Assembly: GCA_020850325.1 (NCBI GenBank)
Contig: JADZEW010000001.1
Coordinates: 1-64,000, forward strand
DNA length: 64,000 nt
DNA from: Methanoregulaceae archaeon
GTDB lineage: Bacteria; Armatimonadota; Fimbriimonadia; Fimbriimonadales; Fimbriimonadaceae
Direction: 5' to 3'
In this document: positions 53,815 through 61,226 of the stretch, piece after piece
Layout of the letters: each line of letters starts with the position of its first letter
Position numbering within the stretch: position 1 is the first letter of the stretch
The notes under the pieces: generated by a model
Told to the model about the DNA's origin: nothing
What the model saw: the letters and a program-made list of their open reading frames with translations, nothing else
The model's database searches: none
Position numbers and translations under genes: made by a program

Positions 53815-53824
53815 ATGCTACACT
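53815..53824. promoter_or_regulatory. Overlapping divergent -10 boxes for greA and the GT2 gene
   Basis: On the plus strand TACACT (53819-53824) ends eight bases before the greA ATG at 53833. On the minus strand TAGCAT (53815-53820) ends six bases before the GT2 GTG at 53808. The boxes share two bases, so the two promoters would exclude each other. Neither gene has a Shine-Dalgarno sequence. Confidence 0.45.
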
Positions 53825-53832
53825 TTCATTTC

Positions 53833-54300
53833 ATGTCTGAGCACGTTCTGACCCGCGGTGCGTTCGAGAAGTTGAAGCTCGAGCTCGAAGACCTCAAGGG
53901 CCCCACCCGGTTGCGTGTGGCGGAGGCAATCCGAGAGGCCAAGTCACATGGCGACCTGCGCGAGAACGCGGCCTATCACGAAGCCAAGCTGAATCAGTCA
54001 CGTCTTGAGAGTCGTATTGCTGAGCTCGACAAGCTCCTGCAAATCGCCAAAGTCGTCGATGGCGTTCCCGCGAACTCGGATATCGCCGATCTCGGAAGCA
54101 AAGTAAGGCTGCTCGATCTTGAGTGGAATGAGGAAATGGAGATCACGCTCGTCAGCTCCTACGAGGCAGACCCGGCCAACGACATGATCAGTATCTCCTC
54201 GCCGCTGGGTGCTGGAATCCTCGGGCAGGCGGTGGATGCAGAGATCGAGGTCGAGGCTCCCGCGGGCACGCAACGATACCGGATTCTCAACATCATTTAG
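53833..54300 (+). CDS. greA: Transcript cleavage factor GreA family
   Basis: This 155-residue protein rescues backtracked RNA polymerase. The N-terminal coiled coil begins VLTRGAFEKLKLELEDLKG and has the tip sequence HGDLRENAAYHEAKLNQSR, with acidic residues positioned for the polymerase channel. The C-terminal FKBP-like domain ends EIEVEAPAGTQRYRILNI. I chose the ATG at 53833 because the family starts there and TACACT lies eight bases before it. Confidence 0.93.
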   Translation: MSEHVLTRGAFEKLKLELEDLKGPTRLRVAEAIREAKSHGDLRENAAYHEAKLNQSRLESRIAELDKLLQIAKVVDGVPANSDIADLGSKVRLLDLEWNEEMEITLVSSYEADPANDMISISSPLGAGILGQAVDAEIEVEAPAGTQRYRILNII

Positions 54301-54361
54301 CAGCTGGCGCATTCCTTGAGCTATTGGCCCTCTACCCCGGCAAGACCGGAGGAGGACACAG

Positions 54362-55051
54362 ATGGCAAGGGCAATCCATGCAACGGCACTGGCACTCGGC
54401 CTCGCACTCTCAGGCTCAGCTTCGGCCGTGAGCCTTACAGGAATCTGCGGATTCCCCACCGACGATGCCGGCAACTGGAAGATCGGCTGGTACAACACGC
54501 ACGGTCCTGATCCCGGCAAGAACGCCTACATTACGGTGGGCGACGTCGACGGCAGCTTCCTCAACTCGGGCAATAGCGCCTCGACGGGGATCATCCTCGA
54601 CCTGAATGCACCCGGCACGTATCGAGTCTTCGCGTTCTTTGATGGCAACGAAATGACGGCGGGGCGAGAGACCTGGGGCGTCAATCTATTTTTTGATGGC
54701 AACAACGCGACGCCAGGAGTCTCTGCTTTCGGGCGTGCGAGATGGACGACGGATAGCGGCCCCGCAACCTTCAGTGCCAACGGCGGCAATACGCTCGACA
54801 TCACCGGGCTCAACAGCGTCGCCGGTGCAAACCAGCTGTCCTACACGGTGGGCGACAAGACCATCACCTTGACCTCATTCGCGACGACGGCGGACGTGTA
54901 CAGCTTAGACCGCGTCGACAACTTCGCCGTTGGCGCCAGCGGCCGCAACGACCACATTGCCGTCATGGAGCTGACCGTTGTGCCCGAGCCCGCTTCGCTC
55001 GCTATTCTTGGGCTCGGTATCGCCGGACTCACTCGCCGCAGACGTCGCTAG
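54362..55051 (+). CDS. PEP-CTERM sorting-domain protein
   Basis: This 229-residue exported protein has a signal peptide (1 to about 22, ending SGSASA). A beta-rich body follows with THGPDPGKNAYITVGDVDG and TYRVFAFFDGNEM. The C-terminal anchor VVPEPASLAILGLGIAGLTR with a poly-Arg end is the PEP-CTERM sorting signal that exosortase recognises. The exosortase itself is not in the window. GGAGGAGG just upstream is a strong ribosome site. Confidence 0.92.
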   Translation: MARAIHATALALGLALSGSASAVSLTGICGFPTDDAGNWKIGWYNTHGPDPGKNAYITVGDVDGSFLNSGNSASTGIILDLNAPGTYRVFAFFDGNEMTAGRETWGVNLFFDGNNATPGVSAFGRARWTTDSGPATFSANGGNTLDITGLNSVAGANQLSYTVGDKTITLTSFATTADVYSLDRVDNFAVGASGRNDHIAVMELTVVPEPASLAILGLGIAGLTRRRRR

Positions 55052-55054
55052 CCC

Positions 55055-55933
55055 TTAGGATGCTAGCACGGTGGCTCCGTGCTGCTCCATCAAGCGGTAC
55101 GCCACCGAGCGATCGCTGACACGAACCGGGCGGCCCGCCTTCAGGGCCATCCGGGCATACCGCTCCATATTGCCCGCCGGACTGAGTTCGACCGCATCGA
55201 TCCTGTCCGAGAGTCCGGCAATGAGCCGGTCCCGGACCTGGTTGTTGACCCCCACAAAGTCCGCCGCAGGACGGAAGGGCGAGACGACCAAGTCCGTCCG
55301 TGGATCAAACTCGTATCGCCACAGCCGCGCCGCCCGAAACGGCTCTTCTTTGAGATCTTCGCCCAGCGCGCGGAAGAGTCCTCGATCCAGGCAGAGGATG
55401 CGCGGAGCTCCCCACCGTAGGGGCACCACCGCCGCCCGCTGGTACTCGGGAGTGTCATGTCCAGAGACGATGACCTCTCCTGCCAGAACCGCTTCTTCCG
55501 CGAGCCGCTCCAGAAGGTCCAGCCCAGCCGGAGACGAGTTACGCGAGCTGAGCACGCACACCGTCCTCGACTTCAACAGGTTCTGATTCCCGTACAGGAA
55601 CAGCATTCCTGGCGGATCAGGGTCGAAGCTCTCGAGGCGATCAGGATAGTGGGCGTCGGCCGTTGTCACCCAGGAAACCCCCAAGCGGTTGAGCGGCTCG
55701 ATCTCGTGATCGAACGCATCCCACGGCTCACGGGCACGGGCGGCGAGCGCTTCTGCCTGAGCCTTGCGAAGGCGGAACTCCTGCTGGATGGCCTCGGGCA
55801 CCAAGCGCCTCAAATCGGCCCGCGTATAGCCCAGCAAATCGCACCGGGCGAGGATACGGGTCACCGACTTGCCGCCAATCCCCTTCGTCATCGCCAGCCA
55901 CAGGGCGAAATCGCGACGGCTGAGTTCGCTCAT
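55055..55933 (-). CDS. Divergent DprA-like DNA-processing protein
   Basis: This 292-residue protein keeps the DprA fold, including YPDRLESFDPDPPGMLFLYG and, near the end, NNQVRDRLIAGLSDRIDAVE and ALKAGRPVRVS. Normal DprA binds single-stranded DNA and loads RecA during transformation. The central GSR and SGGA-x-GID motifs are degenerate here: SSRNSSPAGLDLLERLAEEA and IVSGHDTPEYQRAAVV. Activity is thus uncertain. The ATG overlaps the stop of the MTAP-like gene by four bases. Confidence 0.8.
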   Translation of the reverse strand: MSELSRRDFALWLAMTKGIGGKSVTRILARCDLLGYTRADLRRLVPEAIQQEFRLRKAQAEALAARAREPWDAFDHEIEPLNRLGVSWVTTADAHYPDRLESFDPDPPGMLFLYGNQNLLKSRTVCVLSSRNSSPAGLDLLERLAEEAVLAGEVIVSGHDTPEYQRAAVVPLRWGAPRILCLDRGLFRALGEDLKEEPFRAARLWRYEFDPRTDLVVSPFRPAADFVGVNNQVRDRLIAGLSDRIDAVELSPAGNMERYARMALKAGRPVRVSDRSVAYRLMEQHGATVLAS

Positions 55934-56649
55934 CCCAGACTTGCCACCGCCCGCAAGAGGATTCGAACTGCCTTCTCGCCCGAGCGACCCATCTCTTCGA
56001 CAACTTCTTCGTGAGACAAGGGTGAATCAGCGATGCCGCAGGCAAGGTTGGTGACCACCGCCAGGCACCCATAGCGAACCCCCGCTTCATGCATCAGGAT
56101 CGCCTCGCTCGAGGCGGTCATGCCAACCACGTCGCCGACCTTTCCAAACAAGTCGATCTCGTGGGGCGATTCGTATCGAGGACCGTTGCCGCACACATAG
56201 ACCCCTCGATCCTGCACGGGCAGCCCCTCTGCCTCGGCGGCCGCAAGGATCTCTCTGCGGGCGGGTAGCGGGTCGGAAAAGTCGGTGTGGACCACCTCGC
56301 GATCATAGAGCGTTAGGTTTCGCGCGGTGAGATCGAGAAAGTCGTGCGGCACTACGAGCGTCCCTGGCCCCCATTCGGGTCTCAGACTCCCGACGGCCGC
56401 TGTCGCAAAGCACGCTTTCACGCCCACCGTTCGCAAACCGAGCGCCATCGATGCGTAGTTCACCAAGTGCGGGGGAACCTTGTGGCCGGCCGAGTGCCGC
56501 CGCAACAGCAGAATCGTCTTGCCCGCATGCTCGACCACCCGGCCTCGCAGCATGCCCGTGGCGGTAGGCACGTGAAAGGTACACCCGCCGAGCGTCGCCA
56601 AACGCTCGCCAACCCCGGTGCCGCCAATGATCGCCGCATCGATCTTCAT
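55930..56649 (-). CDS. MTAP/PNP-family nucleoside phosphorylase
   Basis: This 239-residue enzyme resembles 5'-methylthioadenosine phosphorylase, which splits methylthioadenosine to adenine and methylthioribose-1-phosphate. That would recycle the by-product of the aminopropyltransferase encoded at 16.7 kb. Motifs are AIIGGTGVGERL, ATAAVGSLRPEWGPGTLVVP, YVCGNGPRYESPHEIDL and VGMTASSEAILMHEAGV. Substrate choice (MTA, MTI or other) is not certain. It overlaps the dprA-like gene by four bases and is divergent from the CBS protein gene. Confidence 0.88.
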   Translation of the reverse strand: MKIDAAIIGGTGVGERLATLGGCTFHVPTATGMLRGRVVEHAGKTILLLRRHSAGHKVPPHLVNYASMALGLRTVGVKACFATAAVGSLRPEWGPGTLVVPHDFLDLTARNLTLYDREVVHTDFSDPLPARREILAAAEAEGLPVQDRGVYVCGNGPRYESPHEIDLFGKVGDVVGMTASSEAILMHEAGVRYGCLAVVTNLACGIADSPLSHEEVVEEMGRSGEKAVRILLRAVASLG

Positions 56650-56684
56650 GCGGCGATTATGGCCCGGTTGGTAACCTTCAGCCC

Positions 56685-57089
56685 ATGGTCCTGCGGGAAG
56701 TCCTCCACGCGCACATCCCCGTGCTTACGCCTGAGAGCACGGTGCGCGACGCGGTGGACAAGATGGACATCTATCAGTTCCCTGCCTTGGTCGTGGTCGA
56801 TACCAACGCGTATCCAGTTGCGGTCGTCACCGAGGGAGACTTGGCGCGGGCAGTCATGCAGCGCGGAAACTTAACGAGCCTTGGCGATGAACCTGCTCAC
56901 ATCCATGGCACCCGAGAGCCAACCGTGGCCAACGCCGACACCGAAGTGAGCGACGCCTTGCACCTGATGCTCATGTCGGGACTCTCAATACTGCCGATCA
57001 TCGATGAGAGCCGTCTCTGCGGCGTCGTAATGCGCTGCGATCTCATGCAGGCCATGCTGATGGATGCCCTCGCGCTTCCGTCAGAATAA
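56685..57089 (+). CDS. Tandem CBS-domain protein
   Basis: This 134-residue protein is a single Bateman module: one CBS domain at about 10 to 65 (VLTPESTVRDAVDKMDIYQF, ALVVVDTNAYPVAVVTEGDL) and a second at about 75 to 130 (SILPIIDESRLCGVVMRCDL). Such modules bind adenosine nucleotides and regulate partners; no partner domain is attached. TAACCT (56672-56677) ends seven bases before the ATG. The bcp gene follows five bases after its stop. Confidence 0.88.
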   Translation: MVLREVLHAHIPVLTPESTVRDAVDKMDIYQFPALVVVDTNAYPVAVVTEGDLARAVMQRGNLTSLGDEPAHIHGTREPTVANADTEVSDALHLMLMSGLSILPIIDESRLCGVVMRCDLMQAMLMDALALPSE

Positions 57090-57094
57090 GGGAG

Positions 57095-57556
<462 letters not shown>

Positions 57557-57568
57557 ACTCAGCCTGCG

Positions 57569-58351
57569 ATGCCAAAGCGAATGACCGCCCCCGCCATCCG
57601 GGCGATGAAAGGCGGCGAGCCGATTGTGTGTTTGACGGCTTACGACGCCGTCACCGGTGCGTTAGCCGACCAAGCGAACGTAGATTTGATTCTCGTGGGA
57701 GACTCGGTCGGTAACGCCGTGCTCGGCTACGAGACGACGGTACCGGTCACCCTCGATGAGATGACTCACCACGTGCGCGCGGTTCGTCGATCGGTTCAAC
57801 ATGCACTCCTGGTCGCCGACATGCCGCTCGGTAGCTATGGCAGCACGGTAGGTCAAGCCGTAGACAGTGCGGTGGCCCTCGCTAAGGCGGGTGCCGAGGC
57901 GGTTAAGCTCGAAGGGTCATTCCTCGAGGAGATTGCGGCAATCCAAAAGGTCGGAATCCCTGTGATGGGGCACGTCGGTATGACTCCGCAATCAGTCAAC
58001 CTCTTTGGCGGGTTCAAGGTACAGGGAAAGGACGCCCATGCCGAGCATGTGATGGCCTCGGCTCGCGAGGTCTCGGAGGCCGGTGTCTTCGCCCTGGTGC
58101 TTGAGCTTATCCCAATGAGCCTTGCGAAGCTGATAACAGACGCAGTTGCGACGCCGACGATCGGCATCGGTGCTGGGCCCCACTGCGACGGACAAGTACA
58201 AGTCTTCCATGACCTTGTTGGACTTACCCCTCATCGTTTCCGACATGCGAAGCGGTACGCCGAGTCGTGGGACATTCTCGGGAGAGCCATCGCGGATTAT
58301 GTTAGCGAAACGCGGACCCGTGCATTCCCAACGGATGAACACGCATCTTGA
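57569..58351 (+). CDS. panB: 3-methyl-2-oxobutanoate hydroxymethyltransferase
   Basis: This 260-residue enzyme makes ketopantoate in pantothenate biosynthesis. Motifs are IVCLTAYDAVTGALADQANV, LILVGDSVGNAVLGYETTVP, ALLVADMPLGSYG and GHVGMTPQSVNLFGGFKVQG, with metal and substrate residues in place. The stop codon TGA overlaps the TTG start of panC. Confidence 0.96.
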   Translation: MPKRMTAPAIRAMKGGEPIVCLTAYDAVTGALADQANVDLILVGDSVGNAVLGYETTVPVTLDEMTHHVRAVRRSVQHALLVADMPLGSYGSTVGQAVDSAVALAKAGAEAVKLEGSFLEEIAAIQKVGIPVMGHVGMTPQSVNLFGGFKVQGKDAHAEHVMASAREVSEAGVFALVLELIPMSLAKLITDAVATPTIGIGAGPHCDGQVQVFHDLVGLTPHRFRHAKRYAESWDILGRAIADYVSETRTRAFPTDEHAS

Positions 58352-59172
58352 AGGTCATCACCTCGGCTAGCGATCTCGAGATGTCCCAAAGGCGACGCGT
58401 GGGCTTCGTCCCCACGATGGGTGCCCTACACGAAGGGCATCTCGCGTTGATCCGTAGGGCTAAGGAAGTGACCGGATTTTGCGTGGTCTCGATCTTTGTC
58501 AACCCAACCCAGTTCGGCCCGAATGAGGACTTTTCCCGGTATCCTCGAACCTTCGCGGACGACGTGGCCAAGGCCGAGTTAGCTGGTGCAGATATCGTCT
58601 ACGCACCGGAGGTAACCGATATCTACGGAGACGACGATGTTTGGGTACGGGTCGAAGGCGTGAGTCGTCGCTGGGAAGGTGAATGGCGCCCCGAACACTT
58701 CGAAGGGGTAGCCACCGTGGTTGCTAAACTCTTCATGATTGTGCAACCTAGCGACGTGTTCTTCGGAATGAAAGACCTTCAGCAATGTGCGGTTATCCAA
58801 GCATTGATTCGTGGACTCAAGTTCCCTATCGAGATGCATATTGAGCCCACAGTGAGAGAGGCCGATGGACTTGCCCTTTCCAGTCGCAATCGATTCTTAT
58901 CGGACACTGACCGAGCTACAGCCGCTGTGCTTCCAAGAACCCTGCGACAAGGCCTACTTAGCATCGCGAATGGAGATGCAGTGCCTAAAGTCCTTGAGGA
59001 CTCGAAGGCTGCGCTGATTGGGGCTGGATTTGAAGTTCAATACGTGGCCTACGTTCACCCAGATAGCATGGAACCGCTTACCGATAAGCATAACCATGGC
59101 CGAATGATCGTGGCAGCTAAGTTGGGTTCGACTCGCTTGATTGACAATTTAGGGCATTTCGATACATTTTGA
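58348..59172 (+). CDS. panC: Pantoate--beta-alanine ligase
   Basis: This 274-residue ATP-dependent enzyme joins pantoate and beta-alanine. It has the nucleotidyltransferase HIGH-like motif VPTMGALHEGHLALIRRA, SIFVNPTQFGPNEDFSRYPR, FGMKDLQQCAVI and EADGLALSSRNRFLS. The TTG start overlaps the panB stop (TTGA), so translation is coupled. Base composition is somewhat less GC-rich than in neighbouring genes. Confidence 0.95.
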   Translation: MKVITSASDLEMSQRRRVGFVPTMGALHEGHLALIRRAKEVTGFCVVSIFVNPTQFGPNEDFSRYPRTFADDVAKAELAGADIVYAPEVTDIYGDDDVWVRVEGVSRRWEGEWRPEHFEGVATVVAKLFMIVQPSDVFFGMKDLQQCAVIQALIRGLKFPIEMHIEPTVREADGLALSSRNRFLSDTDRATAAVLPRTLRQGLLSIANGDAVPKVLEDSKAALIGAGFEVQYVAYVHPDSMEPLTDKHNHGRMIVAAKLGSTRLIDNLGHFDTF

Positions 59173-59206
59173 AGTTCTCGGGTATCTTGGAAACTCAGAG
59201 GTGTTC

Positions 59207-59608
59207 ATGAAGAACGTCAAGTCATTGAAGAACAGTTTGAAGTTTAAGGCGACGCCGAAGACCGGTGTCCTCACGGTCCGCGTCGGCGTTAAGAAGTTCG
59301 TCTTGCCGGTGGATGCGCGCATGATCTCCGGTGACGGCTATCTCTTCCTTTCCTTCGGCTCCTCGTCGGAGATTTATGAGGTCGGCCCGAAGTCCCTTAC
59401 GCCCTTGGCTCCTGAGGCCGATGGGGCAGCAGCTGCCGCCGCGCTGACGCCCAAGTCTCGTGGACGTGGCAGAGCAAAGCGGTCCCGCAAGTCGGTCGAA
59501 ATGCCCGATAACTTGGCGAAGGCCCTTGCTCAAGTCCCGGCCGGCTATAAGTTGGTCCCCGGTGATGGCGGTTACCGCTTGGTCCGCACGCGAGTCCGAA
59601 AGAAGTAG
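59207..59608 (+). CDS. Small basic hypothetical protein
   Basis: This 133-residue protein is rich in Lys and Arg. An N-terminal beta region (about 1 to 70) is joined through an Ala-rich linker and the basic stretch KSRGRGRAKRSRKSVEMPDN to a short C-terminal domain ending YRLVRTRVRKK. Nucleic-acid binding is possible but unproven. GAGG (59198-59201) five bases before the ATG at 59207 supports this start over the GTG at 59201. A terminator follows. Confidence 0.72.
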   Translation: MKNVKSLKNSLKFKATPKTGVLTVRVGVKKFVLPVDARMISGDGYLFLSFGSSSEIYEVGPKSLTPLAPEADGAAAAAALTPKSRGRGRAKRSRKSVEMPDNLAKALAQVPAGYKLVPGDGGYRLVRTRVRKK

Positions 59609-59636
59609 GCCCTAGCCACTTCATCCGAGTTTCGTT

Positions 59637-59668
59637 GGGCACCCTCCCCTAGGTCGGTGCCCTTTCTG
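59637..59668 (+). terminator. Rho-independent terminator
   Basis: GGGCACC (59637-59643) pairs with GGTGCCC (59656-59662), followed by TTTCTGT. It ends the small basic protein transcript and precedes the tRNA. Confidence 0.75.
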
Positions 59669-59697
59669 TATCGCGAAGGTATCCTTCGAGGGCGAGT

Positions 59698-59772
59698 GCC
59701 GGTGTAGCTCAGGGGTAGAGCAGCTGTTTTGTAAACAGCGGGTCGCGGGTTCGAATCCTGTCACCGGCTCCA
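59698..59772 (+). tRNA. tRNA-Thr(TGT), integration site
   Basis: The acceptor GCCGGTG pairs perfectly with CACCGGC. The anticodon stem GCTGT/ACAGC closes the loop TTTGTAA with anticodon TGT. The T-arm has GGTTCGAATCC and CCA is encoded. An integrase gene ends 12 bases beyond its 3' end, so the tRNA 3' half is the likely attachment site. Confidence 0.96.
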
Positions 59773-59784
59773 GTTCAAATGAAC

Positions 59785-60807
59785 CTAAGCATTTTCGACA
59801 CCCTTCGGTCGCAATTTATACTTGGCGTTTATACTTCTCTGCAATCGCTCACGTTCCACATGGATGTAGTGCATTTCCGTCGTGCGGGTGTCGGTGTGGC
59901 GCATCAGACGGCGTAGCGTGTCCTTGTCGATGCGCTGAGCGAGCTCCGAGGCGAACAAGCCACGCAGGTCGTAGACCGGGCAACGAGGGACCCCAGCCGC
60001 ATCGCATGCCTCGTGCCAGGCCGAGGTGAGCGTCCTGGGATTCCAAGGCATCCCGTCAATGTTCGGGAACACATACACCGAGGTCCTTGGCAACTGGGCG
60101 AGGATGTCTTCGCAGATCTCCGGCATGGGGATAGGCTGGCGCCCCATCGCGGTCTTCGACGCGCTCAGCGTGATCCATCCGTCTTCGATCTCCGACCACA
60201 TGAGGTTGAGCGCTTCTCCCTTTCTCAGACCCATATGGCGCATGAACCGCAAGATGGGCACAAACCTCGGATCCGCCTGAGCGATGACCTTCTCGGCCTC
60301 TGCGCTGGTGATAATCTGCCTTGCCTCGGGCGTGTAAGGAATCGGGTCTGCGAGTTCGAACGGATTGCGTGTCGCCCATCCGCACTTAAGGGCATAGCGG
60401 TAGAATGCGCGGCCGACGTCGCGGGTCAGCTTGGCGGTGCGGGCGTGTTCGATCTTGGCGAGCTGGCGATCGACGATGATGGGCTCCAGCTTGTCGATTC
60501 GCTGCATGCCAAACAGCTTCTTGATGTATGACTCGCCCACCCACTTGTAGGACCGCAGCGTCGACTCTCGAAGCTTGGACTGCTTCGACTCGTACCAGAT
60601 GTCGAATGCTTGGGCGACCTTCATGCCGGGCGCGGGCATCTTGCGAACCTCGCCCTCCTTGAAAGCGGCGACTCGGCTCCAGAAGTCAGGGGCAGATTCG
60701 CCCTTTCGTTGAACCAGGATGTGTTTCATGCCGCCGACCGTGACCTGGGTGCGCAGGCGCCCGTCGGCGAGTTTGGTGCCCGTGTGCTTGGGTCGAATGA
60801 AACTCAT
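59785..60807 (-). CDS. int: Tyrosine-family site-specific integrase
   Basis: This 340-residue recombinase would catalyse integration and excision at tRNA-Thr. An N-terminal arm-binding and core-binding region (about 1 to 155) precedes the catalytic domain. The first Arg is in HMGLRKGEALNLMW, the Lys in SASKTAMGRQPIPM, the second Arg in PVYDLRGLFASELAQ, the His in LMRHTDTRTTE and the nucleophile Tyr in EMHYIHVER. In the HxxR box the His is replaced by Tyr. I chose the ATG at 60807, with AGGA just upstream. It ends 12 bases from the tRNA. Confidence 0.92.
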   Translation of the reverse strand: MSFIRPKHTGTKLADGRLRTQVTVGGMKHILVQRKGESAPDFWSRVAAFKEGEVRKMPAPGMKVAQAFDIWYESKQSKLRESTLRSYKWVGESYIKKLFGMQRIDKLEPIIVDRQLAKIEHARTAKLTRDVGRAFYRYALKCGWATRNPFELADPIPYTPEARQIITSAEAEKVIAQADPRFVPILRFMRHMGLRKGEALNLMWSEIEDGWITLSASKTAMGRQPIPMPEICEDILAQLPRTSVYVFPNIDGMPWNPRTLTSAWHEACDAAGVPRCPVYDLRGLFASELAQRIDKDTLRRLMRHTDTRTTEMHYIHVERERLQRSINAKYKLRPKGVENA

Positions 60808-60839
60808 TGATGTTCCTGGATCGACGGCGATCAGCGAGC

Positions 60840-60911
60840 TCAACGGCGACCCTTGGTGCGATTGCGAAGTTCAACTCCGCTTGTTGGGACGTGCCCGACT
60901 TTTTCAGCCAT
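60840..60911 (-). CDS. Possible 23-residue peptide upstream of the integrase
   Basis: An ATG on the minus strand preceded by AGGGGGAATC opens a frame encoding MAEKVGHVPTSGVELRNRTK and three more basic residues. It ends 32 bases before the integrase start. The good ribosome site is the only support; it could be a leader peptide or chance. Confidence 0.28.
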   Translation of the reverse strand: MAEKVGHVPTSGVELRNRTKGRR

Positions 60912-60933
60912 GATTCCCCCTTTTTCGATTCGA

Positions 60934-60948
60934 TCAGAAAAATTCTGA
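60934..60948. promoter_or_regulatory. Palindromic operator candidate
   Basis: TCAGAA (60934-60939) and TTCTGA (60943-60948) form a perfect palindrome around AAA. It is midway between the divergent integrase and HTH genes. TTGACG (60971-60976) follows toward the HTH gene. A repressor or the HTH protein itself may bind here. Confidence 0.45.
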
Positions 60949-61018
60949 CACATCACCCACGCAACGCAACTTGACGTGTATGGTCCAAACAGGACACCAA
61001 GAAGGTGCAGGGACAAAC

Positions 61019-61210
61019 ATGGAAAGAGCGTTCTACAAAATTCAAGAAGTGGCCGAGATCATCGGCCTCGGCAAGTCAATGACCTACAAGCTCGTCGCTG
61101 ACGGGCACATCCCCTCGGTCAGACTCGCGGGCACCAAGGCGCGTCGCGTGTCGCGAGAAGCACTCCTGCGTTGGATCGAGGAGCAGGCAGCAGGCGGGAC
61201 GAAGGAATAG
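61019..61210 (+). CDS. Excisionase-like helix-turn-helix protein
   Basis: This 63-residue protein is a MerR/Xis-type (HTH_17) winged helix: YKIQEVAEIIGLGKSMTYKL is the helix-turn-helix, and IPSVRLAGTKARRVSREALL is the wing and last helix. Such proteins act as excisionases or as small repressors. I chose the ATG at 61019 because the domain starts there and AGGGA lies shortly upstream; earlier in-frame ATGs lack support. It precedes the primase gene by 16 bases. Confidence 0.85.
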   Translation: MERAFYKIQEVAEIIGLGKSMTYKLVADGHIPSVRLAGTKARRVSREALLRWIEEQAAGGTKE

Positions 61211-61226
61211 CAGGGGGAGTGAAGTC

